From: Ligula intestinalis
Taxonomy: Eukaryota; Platyhelminthes; Cestoda; Diphyllobothriidea; Diphyllobothriidae
DNA: 64,000 nt
Direction: 5' to 3'
Assembly: GCA_036362985.1 (NCBI GenBank)
Contig: JAYGXS010000009.1
Span: 17,730,750 to 17,794,749, forward strand
In this document: positions 34,710 through 45,417 of the stretch, one piece after another
Layout of the letters: each line of letters starts with the position of its first letter
Numbering within the stretch: the stretch's first letter is position 1
The notes under the pieces: generated by a model
Databases searched by the model: none
The model's input: the letters and a program-made list of their open reading frames with translations, nothing else
Told to the model about the DNA's origin: nothing
Position numbers and translations under genes: made by a program

Positions 34710-35699
34710 GTACCTCTCTGTTACTATGTAAATTGTTTTCACTGTGCAGTGAAACCAGCCTTGTCAAGGCTCAAGTCCTGATTTCCATGGCTCTTTCTGG
34801 GGAAGCAACTTTCAGAAGTAGTCACTAAAAATGGATTTTAGAATTTTGAACCCACCGGTTTTTTCGAGACCCTCCCCTTCCTTTCAAGCTTTCTCAAAAG
34901 CCGAGTAAATTAGCACGTTCTCAGTCTACGTACGTCAGCGTTATCCGGGCGCACAAGCAGCTTATCAAAACCTCTAGCGCCAACGCATCTGTATTCACGA
35001 ATTCACGCAGTTACGAGCAGGTCGTACGAACTTTAAATCAGTCATTTTTTGAGAGCGCTGTGCAATTTTCGAAATCCTAGATAAAGTGCTTATGATCAAT
35101 GTTCAAGATATTTATAAGCTTTCCTCTTTTTAAACCATACGATCAGTGTTATTGTCAGGGATTTTTAATCTGCATATACATTTTTGTTCTCTTTCTCTGC
35201 TCCTCTCGTATTTAAAATGCTCAGACATTTCTGCAGCCTATTATTACTCGGTAGGTCTTAAACTAACTTTAAATTGTTTGAATATCTTTATCCTCTACGT
35301 ACAATGCATTATAGGATTTCAGTGAAATATGACTTTTCCTACCTGACAATGAGAATACGCATCAGTCCTTAAGTTTCAAGTCTCATTCCACGCCTGGTAT
35401 TACCTTACTCTGAATGAATAACAAAACTACAGCCAAAGAATTAGTATAGAGGTATCTTATGATTACCGTACTTTTAATGCGCTAGTTTAATTATAGTGTA
35501 CTCTATTTTACGTAATCATTTATATCCTCTTTTTAAGTGTCATAGGTTCCGCGAACTTTTAAATATAATCAAAGTGCTCTGGGAGCATTATTTGGATCAT
35601 CGTCAGACTATCATCTGCAGAAAAAGGCATATGCAATGATTCATAACAAATATTCGCCATTTTTCTGATTTACGACGGGTTCTAAAACCTTACTTCCCG
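34710..35699. other. AT-rich stretch, no gene
   Basis: No repeat shared with the rest of the window and no conserved ORF were recognised. Confidence 0.35.
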
Positions 35700-35990
35700 A
35701 ATTTTCGCGCACTGTGGTGACTCAGTCCACGCAGGCCGGCCGCCCTGTTAATGCCGACTCACACAAAGGCCGCTTCAGATGCTGTGGTGATCCCCACGGT
35801 CACCTAGCATCAAATGCGCACTGTGGCCGGCGGTTGCTCGCTCGTCTGACAGTCAAATTCTTCTTACTTATTCTTCTTTTTTTCTGTACAAAATAAGCTG
35901 CTCCTATCACTCTGGCCTCCAGTGTGTACTCTGTCCCTACGGAACCGAGCCTGAAGATCGCATTTGCGTGGGTTTTACCTACTTACCCCC
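35700..35990 (+). repeat. Family IV repeat
   Basis: 'gctcgctcgtctgacagtca', 'ttctgtacaaaataagctg', 'ctacggaaccgagcctgaag' and 'cttgtgatag' appear in the family order. Confidence 0.65.
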
Positions 35991-36411
35991 TTGTGATAGT
36001 ACTTATAGATGTTTGCTATAAGTACTAAACAGACTTCACGTAGTAGTAGTGACCACGGATTTCTCGCTCCTAATGAGTGGAATACGGGCGCTTCGTCAAT
36101 TCGAAGGATTCCGTCCAGCTCCCTTGAGGGTGACTACTGAGGACCAGTGTTTATAATCTGAAAGACGGTACTGACAAATAAACGTTAACCTGGGTTAGCC
36201 CCAAGTCTAGCTTACTTGTTGTCATTATTAGACCATACCTTACTCCCAGACACCTACGTTCCGATACGCCTGCTCCGATCGAGTTACTGCTTCCGTTCAT
36301 CCTGCCACAGAAACAACGGGCTAACAATTCAAATCCACGACGTGGCCCTTGATCCTACGACTAATCAGTGTGCTATCTACATGGGAAAAGACGCTACGCA
36401 AATACATTTAT

Positions 36412-36785
36412 CGAAGGGGGTCAAGTAATTTGAACCCTAGCAACTGCGATCTTCAGACCATGGTTGCTTAGGAGAGAGGAAGTCTTGGGAAGGCCACAGT
36501 AGAAGGCACAGTATATTGTGTACACAGAGGAACAAAGAATAGATGGAAGAAATCTGACTTGGGAACGCACGACCAGCTAGGAGAGCCAGCCGGTTTAGAG
36601 TGCCAGTTTGACAGGAGTCAGGCCAGTGTACAGAGAAAATATTAACGCGTGCAGGCTTGCCATTCGTCACCGGCCGAAAATTCATCTATGCGGCAACTGT
36701 GATTGGCTGTTCGCAAACGTCGAGAACCGCAGTCGTGGGATCCTAGTGCAATTTTTTTCGACACCAGCTAGTCACAACGGATATA
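36412..36785 (-). repeat. Family IV repeat, inverted
   Basis: It starts 'ggggtcaagtaatttgaacc', then 'gcgatcttcagaccatggtt', 'cagtatattgtgtacacaga' and, at the far end, 'ccagctagtcacaacgg'. It is the reverse complement of the family unit. Confidence 0.65.
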
Positions 36786-36794
36786 GTACAGTGG

Positions 36795-37040
36795 CTTAAT
36801 TTAATGGAAAAAGAGCTATCGGCTGCGACCTTCAGAACTGGTTACGCATAGGACGCCAAATAGAAGGAATAGTATCCTATATCCAGAGCTAGAGGAGCAT
36901 AGACTGGAAAAAGTTGATAGTCGGACGAGCGCAGGACCACCCGCGAGGCTACAGCATCCGAAATGTATGAGCTCTAGAGTAATCACAGTGTCTACGGCCA
37001 GAAATAGACTACAGGGCGATAACTGAGCAAACCGCATCGG
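36795..37040 (-). repeat. Family IV repeat, inverted, partial
   Basis: 'gctgcgaccttcagaactgg', 'gttacgcataggacgcc' and 'actggaaaaagttgatagtc' follow the family order in reverse, directly adjoining the previous copy. Confidence 0.5.
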
Positions 37041-37339
37041 ACAGTGGTACGTGCACACGTGCGAGCAACTGCGAGGGGCAAGCCTTGCGCGCGGAGGAGG
37101 TCACTCCAGATATGCCTACGATGGACAGCTAACACTGCTGTTCGGCTTCCTCGTTCAACGCCCACTGCCTCAACGTCATGCAATTTCGCAGGTATCGGTT
37201 TCCGACGCGTTACTCCGCACATGCTTGCCCGACACCACTCACGCGGCTAGATATTCGCGGCCGCCAAAGAACCAATTAAATACGTGGCACCTCCTCGGCC
37301 AAGGCAATACACCAATACAAGCGAACGTCCGTGTCCCAG

Positions 37340-37440
37340 GAAGCACTTGAGAAGAAGAAGAAGACTTGATCGCTGGAACAATATGTTTATTCACCTGACG
37401 TTTCGATATCCGTCGCGGATTCGTCATCAGAGACATGAGT
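37340..37440 (-). mobile_element. PLE terminus with hammerhead-like motif
   Basis: The + strand reads 'cacctgacgtttcgatatcc', 'gtcgcggattcgtcatcag'; its reverse complement is CTGATGA, a hairpin closing with CGCGAC in its loop, then GAAACGTCAGG and AATAAA. It is followed on the + strand by a family IX repeat (37440-37580). Confidence 0.6.
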
Positions 37441-37580
37441 GCTCTGTTGTCTGTAGCCAATCGCATGAAGCGGGATTGGCTTCGGGCGTACGAGCAGCGA
37501 GTCGACAGCAAGCGTGAGGAGGGACAAGAGCGCACAGAGTACAAGACTTGGTGAATAAAAATAGGATAAGTCAGCGCAGT
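37441..37580 (+). repeat. Family IX repeat copy
   Basis: 'ttgtctgtagccaatcgcat', 'gaagcgggattggcttcggg' and 'ggagggacaagagcgcac' match 33830-33960. Confidence 0.6.
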
Positions 37581-37924
37581 GTTGCTGGGCGCGCATACCC
37601 CCACAATGTTGATTGTAAACAGAAAGGGAATTTAAAGATGCATACCTATATTTCCTCAAATTAACTGAACTGAACAGGTTTTACTTGTGCGCTTAAAAGC
37701 AGCCACCTACAGTAGAAGGAAGTAAAAATGTTGGCAAGAAAACTGGAAGTTCTACCACGAAAGTTTAATTAGATTTTTCGCGTACACATTTGTGCACAGT
37801 TCCAAAATGGATGAGGTGTATAATAAGGAAAACAACCCGGCCCATATCAGGCAGATAGGGCAGCGAGGATTTTAGCTTCCGTTAACGATCGGTATGCAGT
37901 CCTAGTTCGCGCGTTAAAATCCAA

Positions 37925-38051
37925 CTTTGGCGGCTGCTAGCACTTGCGCACGCACCAGTGCCTGCTCACCTCGAATCAGGTCTGGCCAATCATCTCTCTA
38001 TGGTTGACTCACACATGACCGAGCTGGAGACGCTGTGATGACTCCCGCGCT
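37925..38051 (+). repeat. Repeat shared with 54720-54850 and 18600-18760
   Basis: 'gctgctagcacttgcgcacg', 'caggtctggccaatcatct' and 'gactcacacatgaccgagct' recur at both places. In the 54720 copy it runs straight into a family IV unit, so it is probably the left part of a longer family IV element. Confidence 0.55.
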
Positions 38052-38437
38052 GTCACACACTTCGGATACCGTATCACAGGGGGTTAAGTAAGTTAAGCCC
38101 TAACAACTGCGTTCTTCAGACCATGATTACATAGTGGAGGGGAAGTCGATGGAGGCCAGAACAAGAGGAACAGTATATTGTATACACAGGGAGACGAAGA
38201 ATAATAGGGAAGCAGATGGACTACGGAGAACACGACCTTTCACTGGAGAGGCGTGATTCGAAGTGCGGCATAGCTGCAGGAAATCTCCGCAGTCCAGAGA
38301 GCAAGCCTTCACGCATGCAAGCTAGCTATTCGTCGTCAGCCCAGAAGGCATCTATGCGGCAACTGTGATTGGTTGTTCCCAGACGTCTAGATCAACGGTT
38401 GCGGGACATCAGGAGAGTCCACTTCGACGCGAGCTAA
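38052..38437 (-). repeat. Family IV repeat, inverted
   Basis: It begins 'tatcacagggggttaagtaa', contains 'cagtatattgtatacacagg', and ends 'cgacgcgagctaatcacaac'. It is about 385 bp, one of the fullest copies. Confidence 0.7.
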
Positions 38438-38640
38438 TCACAACAAAAACCTCTCTCGGGTGCGCACGCATGCTGGTCTGAATGTCAACTTCATCCAACC
38501 TCTTCCTTGCTACCTCTGCAGAATACGCTATCCCCCTATCTGTCCTCTCAGCTCTTCTGTTCCCACACGGAACGGAGTCTGACGATCGCAGCGACAAGGA
38601 ACTTGCCCATTGACTTAAGCCAGTGCGATAGCACCACGTA
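38438..38640 (+). repeat. Family IV repeat, partial
   Basis: 'cctcttccttgctacctctg', 'cagaatacgct', 'gagtctgacgatcgcagcga' and 'cttaagccagtgcgatag' follow the family order. It adjoins an inverted copy on its left, forming a head-to-head pair. Confidence 0.6.
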
Positions 38641-38689
38641 GTCTTACGATAGGCTTTATTTAACCCTCCTTCCCTGGAGCTTGTTGTGA

Positions 38690-39044
38690 CTAGCTCGCGT
38701 CGAAATGAACTCCACTAGGATCTCACGACTGCGGTTCTCGAAGTCTGCGAACAGCCACTCACAGTTGCCGCATTGATGCCTTCTGGGCCGGCGATGAATG
38801 GCAAGCCTGAACGCGTGAATTGCCCTCATTGCCCACTGGCCTGACCGATTTCAAACTGGCACTTGTGCCCCGCTGGCTCTCCTGGCTGGTCGTGTTCTCC
38901 CAAGTCATGCTTCTTCCACCTTTTCTTTCTTCCTCTGTGTACACAATATGCTGTTCCTACTACTATGGTCTCCACTGACTTATTTCTCACTAAGTAACCA
39001 TGACGATTGCTGTTGCTAGGGTTTAGCTTGCTGAACCTCCTGTG
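38690..39044 (+). repeat. Family IV repeat, near full length
   Basis: From 'gttgtgactagctcgcgtcg' to 'gaacctcctgtgatag', with 'tgtgtacacaatatgctgtt' in between. It is about 355 bp with no ORF of note. Confidence 0.7.
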
Positions 39045-39189
39045 ATAGACTTCACGCGTCTATTAAAGGTTACAGTTAGAATTAATAGTCGTCTTATAGT
39101 TATGCTTCGGATTAAAGGGTAGAATCTGGTCTACAGTTAAGTTTGGATGTTAAGGATTGGACTGTCGATGATATCAACCTCAATATTAT

Positions 39190-39310
39190 CCAGTTAACCC
39201 AATGGAGAAAAATGTATGGCCACGGTAGGAGTCGAGTCCACACAGTGGGGGAGGCTTTTGCGGAGCCAACGTCCTACCATTGAGCTACGAGGCTCACCCT
39301 GCGCCGTGAA
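39190..39310 (-). mobile_element. tRNA-derived SINE I copy
   Basis: Read on the - strand: GTGAGCCTCGTAGCTCAATG, GTAGGACGTTGGCTCCGC, then a B-box-like 'gtggactcgactcctaccg'. It is a tRNA-like head with A and B boxes, seen five times in the window. Confidence 0.7.
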
Positions 39311-39519
39311 TCTAATCACATTTGGGTCGATTTACACACCTGACTTATTGTTTTTATGGAATCAATCAATACGGATACAGTAAGCTGACTACCCAGGAAA
39401 AAAATCATATAGAAATCATGTAGAATTCAGCAGAATGACTAATAGACTTACTTATTTATTAGGAGACAGGGTTGACAGATTTGGATAATTACGTTGATGC
39501 AATTGAGAAAAATTCGTTG

Positions 39520-39620
39520 CCTCGGTCGGAGTTGACCCACATAGAAGGGGAGAGGCTTTTGCGCAGCCAACGTCCTACCATTTGTCTACGAGGCTCACCC
39601 TGAGGCGTGAATTAAATCGC
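39520..39620 (-). mobile_element. tRNA-derived SINE I copy
   Basis: Same head with some changes ('gggtcaactccgaccgagg' for the B box on the - strand; 'gtagacaaatggtaggac' for the A box). It lies 330 bp from its neighbour, in the same orientation. Confidence 0.65.
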
Positions 39621-40424
39621 ACTTGGACGGCTTTGGCTATAAAAAAGCCTTCCCTGCCGTGTGGGTCAACTCCCACCGAGGCAACGAATTTTTCTTAACT
39701 ATACTAATCTAGGCTACACTAAACAAAACTTACTCAAAATTCGGTCAATTGAATTATTTAAGTCTGCCAAACCATCCTAATTACTGAATTATATCGTTTA
39801 AGGGATGATATCACTTCAAGAATTCAAGTTCGGAAAATGTATGCTTTCGATTAGTCACTAGGTCTTGCAGTAAAGGAGGGTAGATTAATGTTAAAGAACT
39901 AAAAAAAATTAAGTCTGCAGGAAAGGAGTGATGGCGTCCAGACGTCAGGGCTCTGTCTAGTTCTGTCAGGGGTTTTAAGAGGAGGTGAGAGGGACGGGGG
40001 ACGGAGGCGTCTGACAAGGCAGAAACGTTTCCCTCTCCTCCTGTTCGTAGCTGGACGCGACAGGTGTGAACACGCCTGCTGGGTTCATCTCCAGCCACGG
40101 CGCCTGATGGCCTTTGTGCAAGCACGAGGTTGGGTAGGCTAGCCCTATCGGCACTGCTTCCACTGTCGCAGGAACCTGAAATGTCTAGCTGGCACATTAT
40201 ATATAATTTGGAATGACACGTTGAGGTCTGCTGGTGGACGCTGTCAACCGAATGAGTCACAATTGTGCCAGAGACGGACTTTTCCATACCTGATTTAGTC
40301 AGGCAGGATGGTATTCGCGTTCGCCTGTATACGCACCTAGTTGTCCGACAAAACATGACCTGCCTCACGGCAGCAAGTGAGGGCGCAAATGCACAGTGAT
40401 GTAGTCTGAAAGGGCAGTCTTTTA
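39621..40424. other. Intergenic stretch, no gene recognised
   Basis: Includes a 185-codon - strand ORF (40368-39811) with no recognisable motif, probably fortuitous. 'ccttccctgccgtgtgggtc' at 39650-39669 is a + strand SINE I fragment. Confidence 0.4.
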
Positions 40425-40765
40425 GTGACTAGCTCCACACGAAGTGCACTTTTGAACGCCTGTCATGACTAGCTCAAGCCGAAGTGCACTTTTAAAACGC
40501 TCGCTGTTTCCGGTTTCTTTAACAGCCAATCACAGGCCGACACACACAGGACTTCATTTGACGACTGCCGAGCAGACCTCACTTTAGACACCATCCGCTG
40601 GCTTGCGGTCATCTGGTATTTAATCGCCTACTGTATATCCTCACATTTATTCCGTACAGAATATAACCTTCCTACTACTAGTCTGGGCTTCCCACGATTT
40701 CGCTCTCCTCTCCGGACCTGGAAGATCGCAGCCGTAATGGTTAAACCTTCTTAGCCTTAACCCCT
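40425..40765 (+). repeat. Family IV repeat
   Basis: 'tgtcatgactagctcaagcc', 'acagccaatcacaggccgac', 'ttattccgtacagaatataa', 'ctccggacctggaagatcgc' and 'cccctcgatag' appear in order. A partial duplicate of its left edge lies at 40415-40450. Confidence 0.65.
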
Positions 40766-41148
40766 CGATAGTCTGTCCTTACTCCCAAGCCGAAGTCTCG
40801 CGGCCGTCACGAAAGTTGTATTTAAGCATACATCCCTATAACTTTAACATTCGTTGTGTGATTGGGCATCAGGGGGTAGAATCGACTTGTCTGAATTTGT
40901 AACGACCCAGGAGACTGAATGGTTGTTTAAGTGCATCGAGATCGGCACTTCTGGCGCGAACCCAGGAGGAAGGTAATGTGACCAGCTGTCAGTGGAGAAG
41001 CCGGTGCCCCATTCTTTCTCGTAGCCGCTGATCCCCGTCCCGTCGTCGTTGTTCATAGTTTTCTCCCGCAGTCCCCAGTCCTATCCTCACAATTGCATCG
41101 CGCGCTATATTCCCCACCGGTAAATGATCAGACATAAGAGAACATCCT

Positions 41149-42322
41149 TGTTATAACCTGATGTTTCGTATAAACCCAAAAGGCAGGCATCCCAAGAAAT
41201 GTATTTTCATGAAAAGGCATCCTTTGGGAAATAAGTAAGTTTATTGAGTAAATTTTCGACACTGGATCCCCAGTTCATCGTCAGACTTGCGAGAAATTTG
41301 CAAACAACAGTTAGCATTTCAACGTGCTCATACAGTTATATAGTCAGTCTGGTGTGGGTGTTAATTGGGGGTTACGATTTGCGTCAGATCGTGATTGAAA
41401 TTATTATCAGTCGCAATGCCGTGATGACTAATGGGCCACTGTAATTTGAGCTAGTCCGGGGTCAGTCCACGTTATCCGGTGTGGAAGCTAATTGCGGTTC
41501 ATGTTGGTCCATGTTTGTCGGCTGCAGTCTTTTCCACCTTTCTTTGAGGTGTTTGTACACTCCGGCTAACTCAATACGCCGGTTGATGCATGAGTCATCT
41601 GAGTGCATGGCCTCAAGAAATTCTCGGCCTTTTTTGGAGGGGCAAAACAAAACACCCCCAATTAACACCCACACCAGACTGACTATAAAACTGTATGAGC
41701 ACTTTGAAATGCTAACTGTTGTTTGCTTATTTCTCTCAAGTCTGACGACGAACTGGAGATCCAGTGTCGAAAATGTACTCAATAAACTTACTTATTTCCC
41801 AAAGGATGCCTTTCCATGAAAATAACCTGATGTGTGCCTGCGTCGACAATGGGTATATACCCCAATTGCGTGTTAGGAAGAGAAGGCAGAAGGGGATAGC
41901 AGATAAAAGTTTACTGTCACTAGTTCTGCTTGTACATCAGCGTTGTCTTCTATGTGTCCGGCAGCTTGCCTTGCGTCCGTCAGCAGCATGTGTTCTGTCG
42001 TGGGTCTCGGCAAAGAGAGTCCCGTGCCTCCAGCAGCCGAGTGTCGCCTCCAGTCAGTGGCAGCGAATTTTAGGGCCAACGGCCGTAATTCCCTATTGGC
42101 CCGTGCAGACATTCACCCTGCGGCGACCTCAGGGTGACAGCTTGGTGTCACGCGTGCGCATGACTCCTTGTCAGGCGTGACCTCAGAACCCGACCGGCGG
42201 CAATCCCTTCGTCCTCGCGTGTCAGCTCTTTGAAGGTCGCATTCTTATCGTGGTCTGCTTCGTTTGTTCTCCTACCCTCAGGACGGCCCGAGTGGCGACT
42301 CGCATGCTGGGTCGTCCTAACA
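41149..42322 (-). mobile_element. Solo LTR-B copy (reverse), TSD ATCCT, split by a nested insertion
   Basis: Outer ends on the + strand are TGTTATAACC at 41149 and CGTCCTAACA ending at 42322, the reverse complement of the LTR-B at 25884-26470. ATCCT flanks it on both sides (41144-41148 and 42323-42327). Between 41164 and 41832 it is interrupted by another element; without that it would be about 505 bp. The shared blocks include 'cccca(a/g)ttgcgtg' and 'ttggcccg' / 'ggagagccaatagggaac'. No coding region is inside. Confidence 0.85.
41164..41821. mobile_element. Nested 658-bp inverted-repeat retroelement with 11-bp TSD
   Basis: The 11-mer ATAACCTGATG flanks it (41153-41163 and 41822-41832). Arms 41206-41373 and 41648-41821 are reverse complements, for example 'gtaagtttattgag' against 'ctcaataaacttac' and 'gtgtgggtgttaattggggg' against its reverse. 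Translated outward both arms keep FSTLD.QF.VRL.RN and IVSLVWVLIGG. The - strand frame 41782-41462 continues with LFCPSKKGREFLEAM. The long TSD points to target-primed reverse transcription; the Penelope-like class is suspected but not proven. Confidence 0.8.
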
Positions 42323-43014
42323 ATCCTCAAATTAAAACGGAAATTAATCCGTTTAATCTCTTTTCATCACTGTACACTATTTACTTTCCGCCTATACATA
42401 AATTTATATTCAGTAGGCTAGTTCCTGCCTATATTTTACCATACCATTCCTGTTCGTCTGCTTGGTCTGGCGCTTATCGATCCAGTTCAGGCCTCCCACT
42501 GACTGAAGCGTCTTCAGATGCCCTATGCGTTGCTGTGTGTGCCAACCTTAACGTCTTTCGTCGTTACAGCTTATCTAACGAACATCCTAAGTTTTCACTT
42601 GTCCGTCAGTTTGTAGGTCATAAAGATTGGTATTCCGAAATACGCATTATCTATGTACTTAAACAAGCTGGTGCTGTTGATGGAATTTTAAAACTCTTGT
42701 CTTCCTAAAACGCCTACGCATTAGTCTCATTTACCTCACTCATAAAATCCATGTCATAACCATATGTATGTGTATTACAGGAGTCCTGGCCTATTGTTTC
42801 TTGAGTGGGTACTACATATCAGATCACCACCTCGTTTAGAGCCTTCCTATGCGAGGTTGGGATCGACCTGACAATTGCATGCAATAACACTCGTTAAAGC
42901 TGCGATCAGGCCTGCTCTAGCAAGCATCAACGCTTTATTAACTGTGACAGCAGAGCTGGAAAGCTAAACTCATGCCTCTTTCAAACAGCCGAAGGTCCTA
43001 AAACCGCTTCCATG
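42323..43014. other. Stretch with an unassigned + strand ORF
   Basis: The + frame ending at 42708 reads FRRYSLSNEHPKFSLVRQF and then IRIIYVLKQAGAVDGILKLL. It could be a host exon or an element remnant. I do not recognise it and see no clear splice sites. Confidence 0.3.
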
Positions 43015-43345
43015 TCTTGAAGACTGGTGTCGAGCCAAGTTTTGAATCACCCTCCTCTTCGACGCCTCCATGTGGGCAGCGTAGCAAAGTTCGTGAGGCG
43101 GACGACGGGGAACGTGCCTAAACCACCTCCATGGTTTTTTCGGATAGTCTAGGCTACCATCGTGGTATTGTAACATCGAGGTTGGACTATATCATTTGAG
43201 ACAAAGTTGGTACACTTCACCCAGGCGTTGGTTTTCAATCGGTGGTGGTCAGACACCTCCAAAATGTACACGGATCTTCGTGGCGATAGAAATATCGAAT
43301 CGGATCCATAGACGCTTTCGGAGGATTGCAATACGCCTCTCCTGC
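43015..43345 (-). pseudogene. RTE-like LINE fragment
   Basis: On the - strand, pieces such as WVKCTNFVSNDIVQPRC and WRWFRHVPRRPPHELCYAAH match the C-terminal part ([15 protein letters not shown]...) of the LINE copies at 2138 and 52933. Frames are shifted. The fragment is 3'-end only. Confidence 0.7.
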
Positions 43346-43759
43346 AGCCAGTAGCGTCGCAGAAATGCCTGGTATAGCAAAGACTACAATAAAGTCCTAA
43401 CGACTGCTAACGCTAATAGCTAACAAGCAGGCCAGTTAGTCGTGTGACCAATGTCCCCACTAATAAACCATTCCCAATTTCGTTACCGGCAATCTAACTG
43501 CCCTGGTTGTTGGAAGCCGCCTAAACAGTCAATCATCAACTGGCTATCGATGTAGGGAGTGCTAGGGCCTTTGGAAAATAGGGCTTCACGGTATACCACA
43601 GTTCCTCGCAAAACCGTCACACACAGTAGAAAAGCGGAAACTAGGCGACAGGAGTATGCAGGCTGGACCGATGGCTGTCAGCAAGCAGTAGCAGCCTGTA
43701 CGAACCCTTCACCGAAATTCTTAACTGTGTCTCCGTTTAGAAAAGATTACTTTAGTTGG

Positions 43760-44660
43760 GCTTAAGTAGTACTCCCAGCTGGCTGTCTCTTGGCTTGGGG
43801 ACTACTTCACTTCCCGCAATCAGTGTGGCAAGCGAAAATACAACAACTGTGGACTTCTTCAAAAGTCTATCTTGTTACCTCACCTCTTATCACTCAACAT
43901 CGACGACATACCAACGCCAAATGAAGGTTTGTATGTTAAATATGCTGATGATATGGTTGTTGGCCATCTTCTCAAAAGTCAGATACAAGTACCGAAAAAT
44001 GGCCTGGACCACGTCTCAGCGTGGTCGTTAGCAAATGGTTTTCTACTTGACGACTAGAAGTCAGTCGATTGCGACCCTCCCGGTCCAGAAGCCATAGACA
44101 TTCCGGCGAATGAGGTACCATTCTCCCGGTACATTGGTGTTAATCTGGCATCTAATCTCTCCTTTAATCTTCATATTGACGGTTTATTTGTTAAAATACG
44201 TAGACTTCTATATTTTATCTGCTGTTTGTGTTTATATCGCACACCGCGAGCCCTAATCTGGCTATTTATAGCTGCCTACACTCTCTCCTTCCTTCTTTAC
44301 TGCTATCCAGATATTTTTCCAGCTTTACTTAAAAAAAGACCTGGTCGTTTTTAAACATACCCTCCGAATGCTCTCTGCAGTTGCCGGTGTTTCCTATGTT
44401 TTTAGCCGATATTATACTACAACGAGACTTAAAAACGGTCAAGAAATTTGCCAATCGCATCCTGAGTGAGGTCGCTCACTCTCCCCACTCTGAACTAATG
44501 GCTGCGAAGTCTTCCTGTACCATGCACCGAAGTTTCCGTCGTATGTCTCGCCGTACATTGGCATATCAGCACTCTATACTCCCATTCTTAGCACGCTACC
44601 TCACACGTGAAGAAAAGGAAATTCAGAACCTGAAATCCGACTTGTCTCGATAGCAGATGT
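43760..44660 (+). pseudogene. Non-LTR retrotransposon reverse transcriptase fragment (Jockey/CR1-like)
   Basis: The + strand reads WLGDYFTSRNQCGK, then LSLNIDDIPTPNEGLYVKYA with DDMVVG (the RT palm YADD), AWSLANGFLL, a stop at 44056, then IPANEVPFSRYIGVNLASNL and RRLLYF, with frame breaks further on. The motif order WLGDYF, SL-IDDIPTP, YVKYADD, A-WS-AN-L-LN, YLGV fits Jockey/CR1-type polymerases and differs from the RTE-like copies in the window. Confidence 0.75.
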
Positions 44661-45417
44661 GGATATCATGTAAACCTTTAGAATTTGAGTATTCTATAAG
44701 TTTTACTTTAACTTATCTTTTGCTGTCTGTGAATGGAGGCACGTTTCTCTTGCTCTCTCTCTTTCCCTATCTCAACTTCACTTGTAAAATGAGCCCAAGG
44801 TATTTCAGTCACGCCGGCTTTCGAAGGAGCCTTTCTCCGACTTCCAGCAAGAGCTGCATTCCATAAACTAGGAGTAAGCTGATCCATAGCAATAAGCAAG
44901 CCAAGAAGACTTATTCAAGCAAGATTCTGGGCTCGCACTACTCAGAAATAATGCCCGTAATTATGTAAAACAATACACTGGTGCTTCACCGAAGTTGGAA
45001 AAAATAAAGGTGCAAATCGATGCATTTTTTTAAAGCCTCATGTAGAAAAAACAAAACCTCTGTAAAATACACTCAATGCAAGCAAAGAACGCTGAAGCTC
45101 TCACTAGGGTGCGTCTAAGTCAATGTACGCTCCGCGTGGGCCGTCAGTCCTGTAAAGGTACAAAAACGGAAATTGTATAATGACAATAATAGCTACTAAG
45201 ATGTATTCAGTAGGACGGTTTCAAAAACCATGAGTATATTTGACTGGCAGCAGACGTTACAAAGTATAGGAGCCTATGCTTTCGTACGCTGGCACATAAC
45301 GTTCTGGTCTATTAAAAAATTGGAAATACAGTAATATAATCACATACCAACTGCATAGAATAGGACAGCTCCACCTAGTAACGGTTCTGCAATAAAATAA
45401 CGGTATACGGCACGAGA
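44661..45417. other. Flank downstream of ARS2
   Basis: Probably the ARS2 3' flank. A good acceptor-like 'ttattttattgcag' lies on the - strand at about 45390-45403. No conserved ARS2 C-terminal motif was found here. No AATAAA on the - strand within 400 bp of the stop. Confidence 0.4.

Noticed and set aside
39811..40368. 185-codon - strand ORF as a host gene
   Set aside because: No recognisable domain, no splice sites, and it overlaps ordinary intergenic sequence; length alone is not convincing.
42250..42708. 152-codon + strand ORF as a gene
   Set aside because: Its left part overlaps the end of the LTR-B copy; the right part is not recognised and lacks clear exon signals.
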